Below, piece by piece: positions 41,382 through 51,415 of a DNA stretch of 64,000 bases. A program made the position numbers and the translations under genes. Each line of letters opens with the position of its first letter. The stretch's first letter is position 1. The DNA comes from Prorocentrum cordatum (taxonomy: Eukaryota; Sar; Dinophyceae; Prorocentrales; Prorocentraceae), in the NCBI GenBank assembly GCA_963575745.1, contig CAUYUJ010021688.1, positions 62,501 through 126,500 on the forward strand, read 5' to 3'. The notes under the pieces were generated by a model. That model saw only the letters and a program-made list of their open reading frames with translations. It made no database searches and had not been told where the DNA came from.

Positions 41382-41421
41382 CTAGAACCACGCGCGCGCT
41401 ACGCGCGCGCTTAGGTTCTAG
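41382..41421. repeat. 40-bp near-perfect CG-rich hairpin
   Basis: CTAGAACC and GGTTCTAG form the outer arms; CGCGCGCG, CTA, CGCGCGCG form the inner stem and loop. Related sequences begin at 43111 (CTAGAACCACGC then CGCGCGCGCTTA) and 45001. Confidence 0.8.
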
Positions 41422-42029
41422 TCGCAGATGAGCCACGGGTGCCGTTGTAAACCCCGCTGTGGCCACAACGACGACTTCCAGCGTTCTCGGGTCCATGTCA
41501 TAGACGCAAAAAACGCGTAGTCTGAACGCGGGGCCCCACGTTCCCGCGCACCTGCCGCCTTCGTTTGGTTTATCGAACTGCGTTTGTTTCTCCACTTTCA
41601 TTTCCGCTCTGCCCCGTCGCAACATTCAATGATTTCGCACATTTGCTCAATCTCCCCATGCCCGATCACGCAGACATCTGAAGGTTCCTGATGTTGGGGT
41701 TGGCTCGGGGCCTCGTTGCGCGCGCGTGGGAGCGCGCTGTTATGTTCCTCTTCCTTGTGCTCCAAGTTTCTCGTTCACAGCGGTCGTTCAGCTGTCGGAT
41801 ATTTGCAGAGGGCGCGCGCAGATGCCCTCGTCATCTGTGCCCTTCTCTGCAATCAGTTGCTGTCGAGTCCGTCCACGGGAGTGGGGAAACTTCTTTGTGC
41901 TGGACGCCAAACCTCATGCTGGCGATAATCGAACCCGTGGGAACAGAAGGCTCGGGGTCACGGGGGATGCTCAATGATTTGCCTGGCAAGTCCCATGTAT
42001 GGGGTTGCGTGGAGCTCGGACGGGGCCTC
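41422..42029. other. No gene seen
   Basis: GC-rich DNA with short overlapping frames on both strands and no recognisable domain, before the 75-100-bp tandem repeats. Confidence 0.4.
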
Positions 42030-42530
42030 TGGCGGTACCTTCTTCGCGCTCTGGCGAGGCCTTTTCAGGAGGTGGGGGAGGGGCACGAAACCTAAACTAT
42101 TGTATGGTATAGCCACACCCCGCTCGCTCGGGCGGGTCCGCCTTGCAAGGGTGGGAGGAGCAAAAGCCGCGTGAAAGAGTATGGTGTAGGGATGTCCTGC
42201 TCTCTCTAACGGGGGTTCCCCTGGCGCTCTGGCGGGGCTTGCCCAGGAGGGGGGGGAAGAGCACGAAACCTGAGGAAAACTATGGTATAACCACATCCCG
42301 TGCGCTCTAACGGAACTACTTCGGGTGCGGTGGGAAGAGCAAAACGTAACAGGGACTGTATATGCTATATCAACACCCCTCTCGCTCTGCCGGGGCCGCC
42401 CTTGAGGGGTGTGACGGGCAAAGCAACTTGTGAAATGATAGGGTATAGCGATGCCCCGCTCGCTCTGGCGGGGCCTGTCTGGCGCTCTGGCGGGGCCGTC
42501 CCAGGAGAGGAGGGAGAAGCACGAAAACTG
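42030..42530. repeat. Irregular 75-100-bp tandem repeat
   Basis: Five to six units share a core like GGTATAGCCACACCCCGCTC, GCTC, CGGGG. Copies of the core lie near 42107, 42184, 42283, 42366 and 42440, with AAGAGCACGAAACCTGAGG-type sequence between. On the minus strand the repeat reads as RPRQSERGVAIPY-like peptides. The open frame (42860-41958) is a product of the repeat. Confidence 0.7.
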
Positions 42531-42599
42531 AGGGGTGAGGGGAAGAAGAGGAGAGAGGAGGTAATGGAGGAGGGGGTGGGAGGGAAGGAGGGACAGAAG

Positions 42600-43110
42600 G
42601 GGGAGGCCCGGGCCATCTGGGCCGTCTTCGAGCGCCCTGGGGCCTCCCGCTCCCGCTCTGTGGTCCATTTTGGGCCTATCCTGGGGCCTCTTGGGCCGTC
42701 TGGGGCTCCTCGTGTGCAATTTGCAGGTTCTCTGGAGCCGTCTTGGCGCTCTTTTGGGGCGTCTTCGGCGGTCTTGGGGCGGTCTTGAGGGCGTCTTCGA
42801 CCTTCTTCGAACATTGGAAGCTCGAGGACGCGAGAAAGCGAAAATCATCGAACAAACCAATGCACATCAATGATTTGGGCCTCTTCGGGCTCTCTCGGGA
42901 CGTCTCTCGGAGCTCTCTTGGGCCCTCCTGGAGGCCTCTTGGACACATGTTCAAACGCTCTCGTGCAGTCTTGGGCTCTCTTGGAGCGCTCTTGGGCCAT
43001 CGTGGCGCCCTCTTGAACGTCTCTCGGCCCCCTTTGATGTTTTTTGGCGCCCTTCGCTGGGCCCGAAACGGCCGGAAAACACATCAGTGCACTTTGGGGG
43101 CCCCGGGACC
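42600..43110. repeat. TTGGGGCC-type low-complexity repeat, copy 1
   Basis: Short GGGCCTCTTGGG-type words fill most of the block, interrupted by an AT-richer spacer (GCGAAAATCATCGAACAAAC near 42836). The end GAAACGGCCGGAAAACACAT then CAGTGCACTTTGGGGG and GGGACCC (43065-43110) recurs at 44843-44889, so these are two copies of one family. Confidence 0.7.
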
Positions 43111-43600
43111 CTAGAACCACGCATGCTCTTCGCGCGCGCTTAACTGGTCGACCGGCGATCTGTCGCCAAGCTATGGGCCAGGAAGACTACAGCGCTACAG
43201 CGCCATTGTGCATTATGCTATGAGCGTGGCTGCGGAGCACTTATTTTCCCCTGCGGATAGGAGCGACCCTCGCGGCACTCTGCACCACAAAGGATTGCTC
43301 CTCCGAGCCCGCGGGGCGCGCGCCGACAACGCGCTCCCCGACCGTCGGCTCGAGGAACAGCAGGAGGAGGCAAACTGAGCATCGTTTAGCCGATCCCTAT
43401 CCCCACTGGAGTGGCCTGGGCCCTGCTGGCCGATTTACCCCTTAGATGCAAATGCAGGTCAACGTCATATGTTTCCTTCTGCCCCTTCCTTATTCCTCCT
43501 CCTCCGCTCTCATCGACCGGTCGACCGGTGATCTGTCGCCAAGCTATGGGCCAGGAAAAATGCAGCGCTACAGCGCCATGTTGCACTATGCTATGGAACG
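43111..43600. repeat. CG-hairpin relative and an 80-bp direct repeat
   Basis: CTAGAACCACGC...CGCGCGCGCTTA at 43111-43142 repeats the 41382 hairpin but is imperfect. Immediately after it, 43144-43224 recurs at 43517-43596 (shared words GGTCGACCGGYGATCTGTCG, CCAAGCTATGGGCCAGGAA, AGCGCTACAGCGCCAT). The gap between the copies has no recognised gene. Confidence 0.75.
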
Positions 43601-44215
43601 CCATGATATGCCATGCTACGCTATAAAGCGCAATGCCACTATGCAAAATGCAATGCAATAACATGATATACCGTACAGTGCGCATTGCATGCCATGCCAT
43701 GCTGTGCTGTGAAATGCTATGGTAATATGTTGGATGATACGCTGAGCCATATCATGCGATGTTTCCTATGGAGAACGATGCTACCGCGTTACACGGTATG
43801 CACAGACACGGCATACCGTGCTATTCAATGCAATGCAATGCTATGCCATGTTATGAACTGCTAGGCTAAAATAAACAGGACGACAGTAAGAGCAACAACG
43901 GGGGGGTGATATTTGTATGGTTACGGTTTACTCTTGCGCAGAGCAATACGGTGCTGTTCGAGTAATGTATGCGCATTGGAATGCCATAATACGCCACGGT
44001 GCGTCATGAGATGCCATGCCATGCTGGGCAATGTTACGTCGTGACTTGCAGTGTTAGGCTCAGCTAAACACTGCTATGGAATGCAATACTATTGTATGCT
44101 GAACCATACTGTGATATGCATTGACACGGTTAGCTATGTCGTGCTGTGCCGTGCCATGCCATGTCATGCAACGCTGCGATGCCACGATAGGCTAGGCGGT
44201 CCTTTGCTATGCACC
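43590..44215. repeat. Degenerate ATGCC-type pentamer region
   Basis: Words such as CTATGC, GCAATGC, ATGCCATGCC and TATGCCATG recur irregularly through 600 bp on the plus strand (for example GCATGCCATGCCATGCTGTG near 43684). This looks like an old (ATGCY)n array with much drift. No gene seen. Confidence 0.65.
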
Positions 44216-44889
44216 GGTATGTTTTGGAGGCCGTTTGGGGTGCTCTTGGGGCCTCTGTTGCGGCCTCTTCGGGGCCTCTGGGGCCTCGTGGGGCACCTAG
44301 GGGGCCTCTGGGGGGCCTCTTGGGCTCTGTTGGGGGCCTCTTGGGGCCTCCTGGAGGCCTCTTGGGGCGGAAGGCTCGAATTGTCGGTTCGTGTTCCCCC
44401 TCTTGAGCCCCTCTTGGGGCCGTCTTGGGGCCCTCTTGGGCGATCTTGAGCGCCTCGTGGGCCGTCTTGGGGGGCGCGCTTGGGCCGTCTTGGGGCTCTC
44501 TTGCGCCGTCGTGGCGCCCTTTTTGGGTGTCTCTTGGGCCGCGTTGAGCTGATTTCTGGGCCCTCGTGGGCTGTCTTGGACAGTCGGAAACACGAAACAG
44601 CGAGAACACGAAAAACCTTCAAAAACCATCGAAAATAACACTTTGTTCGCCTCCTGAGTGCCTCGTGGGAGTCCTTTTGAGAGCATCTTGGCCGTCTTGA
44701 AGCACTCTCGGGCTGTCTTTAAGCCATGTTGGACCAATTCTGAAACGCTCTTGTGCGGTCTTGGGCTCTCTTAAAGCGTTCTTGGGCCATCTTGGCGCCC
44801 TCTTGCCCCCTTTGACGTTGTTTGGCGCCCCCCGCCGAGCCCGAAACGGCCAGAAGATAGATCAGTGCACTTTGGGGTGCCCGGGACCC
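44216..44889. repeat. TTGGGGCC-type low-complexity repeat, copy 2
   Basis: Same family as 42600-43110: GGGGCCTCTTGGGG words, an AT-richer spacer (AAAACCTTCAAAAACCATCG near 44609) and the end CAGTGCACTTTGGGG near 44864. Confidence 0.7.
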
Positions 44890-44898
44890 CCTATCCAT

Positions 44899-44962
<64 letters not shown>

Positions 44963-45020
44963 AAAAAAAAAAAAAAAAAACAAAAACAAAAAAAAACATC
45001 GCGCGCGCTTCGCGCGCGCT
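44899..45020. repeat. (TA)n-(GA)n-(A)n microsatellite and CG hairpin
   Basis: (TA)n at 44899-44925, (GA)n to about 44957, A-rich to 44997, then GCGCGCGCTTCGCGCGCGC, a short hairpin. It directly follows the copy-2 repeat end. Confidence 0.88.
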
Positions 45021-45613
45021 CAAGATCTAGCTAGGCTTGATCGGCCAACTCATGTAATCTCATTTTGGTCGCTTCCTGCGTCCAGGGACTCCCTTGGAGG
45101 CCCTGCGCAAGCCTCGGAATCGTATAGAAGGGAAATGCGGAAACGCAGAAATCATTAATTCATTTCCTTTCGGTATTCAACGATCTGGGGCCCTCAAATG
45201 CTTCCTGGGTTTTTTGGGGGAGGTGACGGGGTCTGAATTGTGGTGTGTTGTGCGAGAGTAGACCGGGGGCCAAACTTGAAAAACAAGAAAAAGGAATTGT
45301 GGGATGTCCATTTTTTCCAGTTCCTCGGCGTCGTTCGGCGCTGTGTTTTGTTTGTGCCTCGTGGGTTTTGTTAGCCCGGCTCCTCAGGGGTGTTGGTTCT
45401 TCCAGACCCCCTGGGGGTTCTGGAGGCCTCCTGTAGGCCTGGAGAGCCGTGTCTCGGGCTGCGCGGGAGCGTGTTGGGCCGTTCTTTATGCTCTGGGGGC
45501 TCCTTAGGGTCGTCTTGGGCTGTCTTTGGGCGTCTTGGGGGCCCCCCGGGAAGCCGGGAGGCGCGGTACTGGCCAAATGTCAGGGGATGTGCGGGATCTC
45601 CGAGTCAGAGTCC
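45021..45613. other. No gene seen; GGGGCC-type words resume near 45400
   Basis: Mixed sequence. The part after about 45400 has CTTGGGGCC/GGGCCGT words of the family seen on both sides. Confidence 0.4.
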
Positions 45614-45715
45614 CACTATATATATATATATATATATATATGGAGAAAAAACAACAACAAAAAAACAAAAACAGAGAGAGAGAGAGAACAATAACAAAAA
45701 AAACACAACAAACTG
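45614..45715. repeat. (TA)n and A/GA-rich microsatellite
   Basis: (TA)n at 45615-45641, then A-rich and GA-rich sequence. It follows GAGTCCCAC as the 44.9-kb microsatellite follows GGGACCCCC. Confidence 0.85.
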
Positions 45716-45833
45716 GAATTCTGGGAATTCCCTTTTTTCCCAACCCTCCTTGTGTTGGGTACTCGTTTTGAATAGAGCACTGTGGTATCCACCTCCCGCC
45801 CTCTCCTCCTTCTTCTCTCCTGTGTTCGCGGTG

Positions 45834-46454
45834 CCCTGCTGGGCTGCGATCTGCGCAACTGTCGCCACTTTCGTGGGCTCCTGGGAGGCCCAGCGGAGGT
45901 ACGTCCTACGCGGACCACTTTGAGGCCTCCCTGTCCCCTGCGGGGCTGCGATCTGCGCAACTGTCGCCACTTTCGTGGGTTCCTGGGAGGCCCAGCGGAG
46001 GTACGTCCTACGCGGACCACTTTGAGGCCTCCCTGTCCCCTGCGGGGCTGCGATCTGCGCAACTGTCGCCACTTTCGTGGGTTCCTGGGAGGCCCAGCGG
46101 AGGTACGTCCTACGCGGACCACTTTGAGGCCTCCCTGTCCCCTGCGGGGCTGCGATCTGGCAACTGTCGCCACTTTCGTAAGTTCCTGGGAGGCCCAGCA
46201 GAGGTACGTCCTACGCGGACCACTTTGAGGCCTCCCTGTCCCCTGCGGGGCTGCGATCTGCGCAACTGTCGCCACTTTCGTGGGTTCCTGGGAGGCCCAG
46301 CGGAGGTACGTCCCACGCGGACCACTTTGAGGCCTCCCTGTCCCCTGCGGGGCTGCGATCTGGCAACTGTCGCCACTTTCGTAAGTTCCTGGGAGGCCCA
46401 GCAGAGGTACGTCCTACGCGGACCACTTTGAGGCCTCCCTGTCCCCTGCGGGCG
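45834..46454. repeat. 102-bp tandem array, six units
   Basis: GGGCTGCGATCTG recurs with C of GGGCTG at 45844, 45946, 46048, 46150, 46251 and 46353, so the step is 102 bp (101 once). Units 4 and 6 share the same deletion (CTGGCAACT for CTGCGCAACT) and the same changes CGTAAGTT and CAGCAGAGG, showing that a two-unit block was duplicated. One hundred and two is 34 codons, so frames are kept: CDLRNCRHFRGFLGGPAEV on the plus strand, AQIAAPQGTGRPQSGPRRT on the minus strand. No evidence of translation. Confidence 0.92.
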
Positions 46455-46489
46455 CACCTGTCGCACCTGTCGCACCTGGCGCCCCCTGG

Positions 46490-48600
46490 CGCAGTGGACG
46501 CCCAAAAGGCAAACACGCCAAAAATATCAGTTTCCCCAGAGGAAATCTACGATTTTTGCTTATTGGGATCCCCGATCCTCATCGTTCGCACGCCATGTTC
46601 CGGAGGAGCGTTCCTGGAGCACGGGGCGCCAGAGGCCCCCCCGCTCTCCCCCCCTCCCTGACTATCCTGCCGAGGAACTCTTGGGTTGCGCAGGGCCGGT
46701 CTCGCGGGCTCCCTGGGGCTTCCTGGGCCCGCCCAGGGCTGTTTGGGAACGGACCTGGAGGCGCGCTGGGCCCCATTGGAGCGTCGGAAAGCCGAACAGA
46801 CAAGAAGGCCAAGATCCTCCAATTCCTGAGTAAAACGAACGATTTTGGCCTGTTGGGACCCTCTTGGGGGGTGCTCCTGGAGGCGTCCTGAGCCATGTTT
46901 GAAGCCTCTTGGGAGCTATCTGAAGCCCCCTGGGGCTCTCTTGAAGCGGAAGCCCTGGGTTTTCCGAGCGCGGTCCGTCTCTTGGACACCTTTTGGGCCT
47001 GTTTGGGGCCCTCGTGGGCGGCCCTGGGCGCTTCTTGGGCCAGCCTTGGGCCCTCCGGGACCGCCTCGGGGCGGCCTTGGGCGCTTCTGGAGCTGTTTGG
47101 GAGCGGTCTCGGAGGTCTCCTGGGCCGCCTAGGAGCGTCGGACAGCCGCCGAGATCAGAAGGCCAACCCTCCAAAACTATTGAAAAAATCAATGTTTGGC
47201 CTGCTGGGGCCCTCGTGGGAGTGCTTTTGGAAGCGTTTGGAGCCATGTTGGAGGACTCTTGGGGGCCGCCTGGGGCCTCCCGGGTCACTGTTGAGGCAGG
47301 GGCCCTGGGTGTTCGGCACGCGGCCCCTCTCTCGGGCCCTTCTTGGGCTTGTTTTGGAGCCTTCGTGGGGGCTGTCGCGGGCGCTTCTTGGGCCAGCCTT
47401 GGGCTCTCCGGGGCCGCATTGGGCTCGTCTTGGGGGCCCCTGGGGCTGCTGGGGGGGGCGGACCTGGAGACCTCCCGGGCCGTCGTGGAGCGCCGTGCAA
47501 CCGGAAAAAACAAAATGCCAAAATCCTTCCGAAAACCCCTGGAAAACCATCGATGTTGGCCTCCCGGGGCTCTCGGGGGAGTGTTCCTGGAAGCGTCTGG
47601 AGCCATGTTGGAGGGCCCATGAAACCTCTACCGCGTGCTTCGGCGACATGGGTCGAAGGTGGGAACCTTTCCTGGCGCTGAAACAGCACCAGGGTCCGTC
47701 CAAAGCCGCTCGGGAGACGCCCCGGAGCGGCCCTGGAGAAGCCGGGGGGGGGGGGGGGGCATGGCGACTCGATGCACCTGGCCAGAGGCCCCCAGCCCCG
47801 TACCCCAGCCTCGGAGCGTCTTGGAGGCTTCTGGGACCGTCTTGGTGTCATGACAGGCGTCTTGGAAGGCATCCGGAGCCAAGTCGCAGGGAAGGGGGCA
47901 GGGGGAAAAAGGCCAGAGAGCGCTGAAGGATACAAATACTGGAACCCTCTTGTGATTTTGTGGGGGGCCTCGTCCGGCCGCTCGCTGGGAGTTTGACGTA
48001 GCTTCTCGGGAGCCTCTGAACCTGTCGGGGGCCTCCTGGAAGCAGGTTCGAAGCATTTTGGGGGCCGATTTGGGGCTTCTCGGGGCCTCCTTTGGGCCTC
48101 TTGGGGGTCTCCTGGGGCCTCTTGAGGGGCCTCCTTGGGGCCTCCTGGCGGCCTCTTGGGGCGGAAGGCTCGAGCTTGCGGTTCGTGGTCCCCCTCTGGG
48201 CCCCCTCTTGGGCCCGTCTTGGGGCCCTCTTGGGCCATCTTGGGCGCCTCTTGGGCCGTCTTGGGGCCCTCTTGGGCTGTCCTGGGGCCCTCTTGGAAGC
48301 TTCTTGGGCCGTCTTGGGGCGGTCTTGGGCGCCTCTTGGGCCGTCTTGGACGCGGTGAAAGCCCAAGAGGCGAACATGCGAAAAATATACGTTTTCCCAT
48401 AGGAATGGCACGATTTTTGCTTCTTGGGCCTCTCTTGGGCTGCCTCTCGGAGCGTCTTGGAGGCTTCTGGGACCTTCTTGGTGTCATGACAGGCGTCTTG
48501 GAAGGCATCTGGAGCCATCGGAGCGCGTTCCGAAGCCGCCTGCGAAGGATCTTGGACGGCGTCCGGCGGTCCGACGAGCCTCCGGGCCCCCCGGGGCCCA
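46490..48600. repeat. ~350-bp tandem family of TTGGGGCC words with AT-rich spacers
   Basis: The marker AGCCATGTT occurs at 46891, 47241 and 47601 (steps 350 and 360). Each is preceded by a 60-80-bp AT-richer spacer (for example CAAGATCCTCCAATTCCTGA near 46811, CCAAAATCCTTCCGAAAACC near 47518) and followed by CTTGGGGGCC words. A 75-bp near-identical segment (GAGCGTCTTGGAGGCTTCTG then GTGTCATGACAGGCGTCTTG) lies at 47814 and 48444. Frames reading LLGASWGPLG-like peptides are made by the repeat. Confidence 0.7.
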
Positions 48601-48772
48601 CATTTGTGGTCGGGGTCCCGGCCCCGGGCCCCCGGACCCGGTGCGCCGTTATATGTACATACTCAGATTCGTATGCAGACGAACCCACCTGCAAGAAAGA
48701 ACAGAGATCTCTTAGGATAAATCATACGATGCCGCTTGAAATTCGGGCCTGCGCCCCTGTTATGATGCCGAC

Positions 48773-50419
48773 CTAACGGCGTCCGCCAAATTCTCGCTCG
48801 AGTATACGATATCGATTCAGAAAGTCATCCTGGGAAACGTAGCAGCCCTGCAACAAGCGTTTTGCATCGTCGCGTGGCCTGAAATATTCTTCTCTCGCAT
48901 GTAACATTTGGCGATTGAGAAATACCACACACGTTCCCGGTTCCAATCTGAACCTCAACCTAGGACCCAACTCATTGATCTCCAGAGCCAAGGCTTTATA
49001 CGCTTCCAAATAGGGAATAACATTTTCCGCCGACGTTTGCAAGGGGCCCTCACAAGGCGGAGACCAGTTCACTTGGACAATGTTTCCCAAGTCATCGACT
49101 ACAATATGCGGGCGCCGAAACACCATGTGCTGTGACTTGTTATTCTTGTGGAATGTCGCATATACACGAGTTAACGTTTGAAAATGCTCTGGATGTTTTG
49201 CACGTAAACGGTGAGCAGCAGCAAACGCGTCTGCAAATAGAGAATAACCACCTTCAATGTCCGAATCGAACTCACGACAGTGGAGAAGCTGTATTCCAGG
49301 AGCACCTTCATAAGCAAGTAAGTCCATGTGTAGCGCCAACCCGAGTGGAGAATACGCGATGTTTTCCGGGTTAGCTTTAGCTTCTACCTTGAAGGTATCG
49401 CCGTAAATCGTAGATTGCACCGGCCCAATACGAGAGGCGATTTCGGTCACAATATCTTCTTGGTTGGGGACGCCAGTGACACAGACGACGCCGTTCTTAA
49501 TCAAGTGCTTGAGAAAGTTGTATTGCACCTTCTTGATTTCATTCATGCCGCCTTCAAGTGATTCTGACGCAGTGGACTCTGTAGAGAGAGACTTAGCCAA
49601 CTCTGCCTTCGAAAATAAATCTGCAAAGCGAACTTCCGCGGGATAATCCGTGCACAGCACAGCCTCTGGGTGATTTCCATACACACAGATAGGCAGTTTT
49701 TTCGATGCTGTAAGATCTGCGGCGGTTGGATGTTCTGTGCAAGAATATCTGTAATTCCATAAAAACTTAAGCGGATGATAACAGTCATGCGAGTCGGAAT
49801 CCGAGCCCGAAACCACTGTGGTAACCAACGCCAGTTTGCTGATGCACTCGCTACATCCGCGTAAAATACTGTCCAAATCTACATGTGCTACTCTTCTCAG
49901 ACCACAAGTTGCACTGGAAAGACTATCGGAGCTTTTACTGAAGTCCAAAACGCGGGATGATTTGCTGGAATCGAAGACCATATTTGCTCTATCATTTACG
50001 TCTACAACCTTGACTTGCTGGATCATCGGACCACACAATGCAGCGATTTCGGTTTCTCCCGAAGGTTTTGTTTTCTTGTTAGCAGAAGCTCCTGGCATAA
50101 CATCCCATGGTAGAAACAGACGTTGCTCGGAAACATCGTGGCAACTGGAACACATACAGGTTGCGCGCAGCCAAGCTGCATGATAAAAAGAGTTGACGCT
50201 TTTGTATTCCGAGTCATCGCTTGCATTGACAAAGCGGATCATAACTCCTGGAGGACTAACACCTGCATCGTCGGTGTGATCACTATTTGATGTTGTCCCG
50301 GTACTCTTGGGCGTCTCCGTCGGTGCGCTTACTGGGGTTCCTTCATCTTTCGTGCGTCCAGAAAAATCGTGGCGGTCAGCCACCACAGCAATATCACTAG
50401 CGCTGTCATTGTCAGGCAT
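48773..50419 (-). CDS. Gamma-butyrobetaine-hydroxylase-like 2-oxoglutarate/Fe(II) dioxygenase
   Basis: A 548-codon frame with an ATG at 50419, apparently intronless. Residues about 58-100 hold WLRATCMCSSCHDVSEQR (Cys88, Cys90, Cys93, His94), the zinc-binding N-terminal motif of gamma-butyrobetaine and trimethyllysine hydroxylases. The TauD-like catalytic domain spans about 285-548: His364-x-Asp366 in LALHMDLLAYEGAPGIQLLH, His507 in FLNRQMLHARE, and a downstream Arg in KRLLQGCYVS that fits 2-oxoglutarate binding. All three iron ligands are present. The family oxidises trimethylated amines in carnitine synthesis; the exact substrate cannot be told here. Residues 100-280 are an insertion longer than in animal enzymes. 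No spliced-leader relic is seen upstream. Nearby DNA is much less GC-rich than the repeats. Confidence 0.85.
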   Translation of the reverse strand: MPDNDSASDIAVVADRHDFSGRTKDEGTPVSAPTETPKSTGTTSNSDHTDDAGVSPPGVMIRFVNASDDSEYKSVNSFYHAAWLRATCMCSSCHDVSEQRLFLPWDVMPGASANKKTKPSGETEIAALCGPMIQQVKVVDVNDRANMVFDSSKSSRVLDFSKSSDSLSSATCGLRRVAHVDLDSILRGCSECISKLALVTTVVSGSDSDSHDCYHPLKFLWNYRYSCTEHPTAADLTASKKLPICVYGNHPEAVLCTDYPAEVRFADLFSKAELAKSLSTESTASESLEGGMNEIKKVQYNFLKHLIKNGVVCVTGVPNQEDIVTEIASRIGPVQSTIYGDTFKVEAKANPENIAYSPLGLALHMDLLAYEGAPGIQLLHCREFDSDIEGGYSLFADAFAAAHRLRAKHPEHFQTLTRVYATFHKNNKSQHMVFRRPHIVVDDLGNIVQVNWSPPCEGPLQTSAENVIPYLEAYKALALEINELGPRLRFRLEPGTCVVFLNRQMLHAREEYFRPRDDAKRLLQGCYVSQDDFLNRYRILEREFGGRR

Positions 50420-51351
50420 GACGACAATAACTCTTTACTCTTGAAACACTGGACTGTGGCGCAACAGCGAAGAAGACCCAAGCTCCCGAACAATAAGAAC
50501 TCAGAATATCCTTTCAGCCAAACTCGATTCAAAATCTGTTCCTACGGAGAAATGCCGATAGTGGAATATGAATGATAGAATTAGATTCGAGCCAAAACTA
50601 CAAAGACCTCATTCTCGCATCAGTCGCCCAATACCAGAACAGAACTACTGGTGCTATACGCCACACTTCATAATTTACCAATGAAAACAGTTCGGATAGG
50701 CATGAACTGCACTCAGATAGGAAGACAATACGCCCACGACGCGCAACTGTCGCATATATACTGGGATGTGCACTGATCCTCTCAGAAAGGACGGTCTTGT
50801 CACTGCACTATCCCCTTTTCGCTTGATTTAGCTACTGCGCTTTACCGTACTACAGTGTCGTGCGACTCTCTGCCAGGGTATACGTCTACTGCGCTATCAT
50901 CACGCCCTCTCCGAGTGCTTAAAGCAAAAAGAACCCTCGCTCGAACACAAAACGAAAACACCATTCTGTGATAAGAAGAGCACTCAACTTAGTTTGTTCT
51001 TCGAAAATTGTCATAAAGAATGCCACCTTGTTGTATTGCCACTCAGAAAGAATTACCAGAGTCGCGCATCACCACTCACACTTTGGTTTGGGTTTGCATC
51101 TACAACATCAGCGAAGAATGGAAATTAGAAAAAAAATGCATGAAGCTTTTATAATCACTAAAGGCTTTTGTAATAGTTAACGAAAGTGTTATAGCAATTA
51201 TCCCAGAATACAAGTGTTTTAGCAATTATCCCAGAATACATCAGAGCGGAAGCAAGAATCAGAGCAACCTTCGTTCGTCGAATAATACGTCATAATAATC
51301 TTCCTGTATGGAGTTTTTTTTATTCCTGAACCTTTCAGATTCCCCCTGACC
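50420..51351. other. Intergenic region between two minus-strand genes
   Basis: About 930 bp with no gene I can support. It contains a tandem pair, GTGTTATAGCAATTATCCCA and GTGTTTTAGCAATTATCCCA, each followed by GAATACA, at about 51186-51242. As the upstream flank of the dioxygenase it would hold any promoter, but no TATA-like or other element is convincing. Confidence 0.5.
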
Positions 51352-51415
51352 CTACCTAGACTTTGATTCCCCATCTGGCACCTCCGACAATTGTTTGACC
51401 CAGTGTTTCAAACTG
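51352..51415 (-). repeat. Duplicated 3' end of the thioredoxin-like gene
   Basis: The minus strand just after the stop codon repeats the gene's last about 68 bp. In the shifted phase it reads SNSLKHWVKQLSEVPDGESK, matching SKSLEAWAHQLLEVNDGASK of the gene. It is in the next phase relative to the gene, across a GAAGAAGAGGAAGG run. Confidence 0.7.

Noticed and set aside
42365-48776. Numerous ORFs reading LLGASWGPLG, RPKRPPRGPK and similar
   Set aside because: They follow the GGGGCC-TCTTGG repeat words, occur in many phases on both strands, and switch phase between repeat copies.
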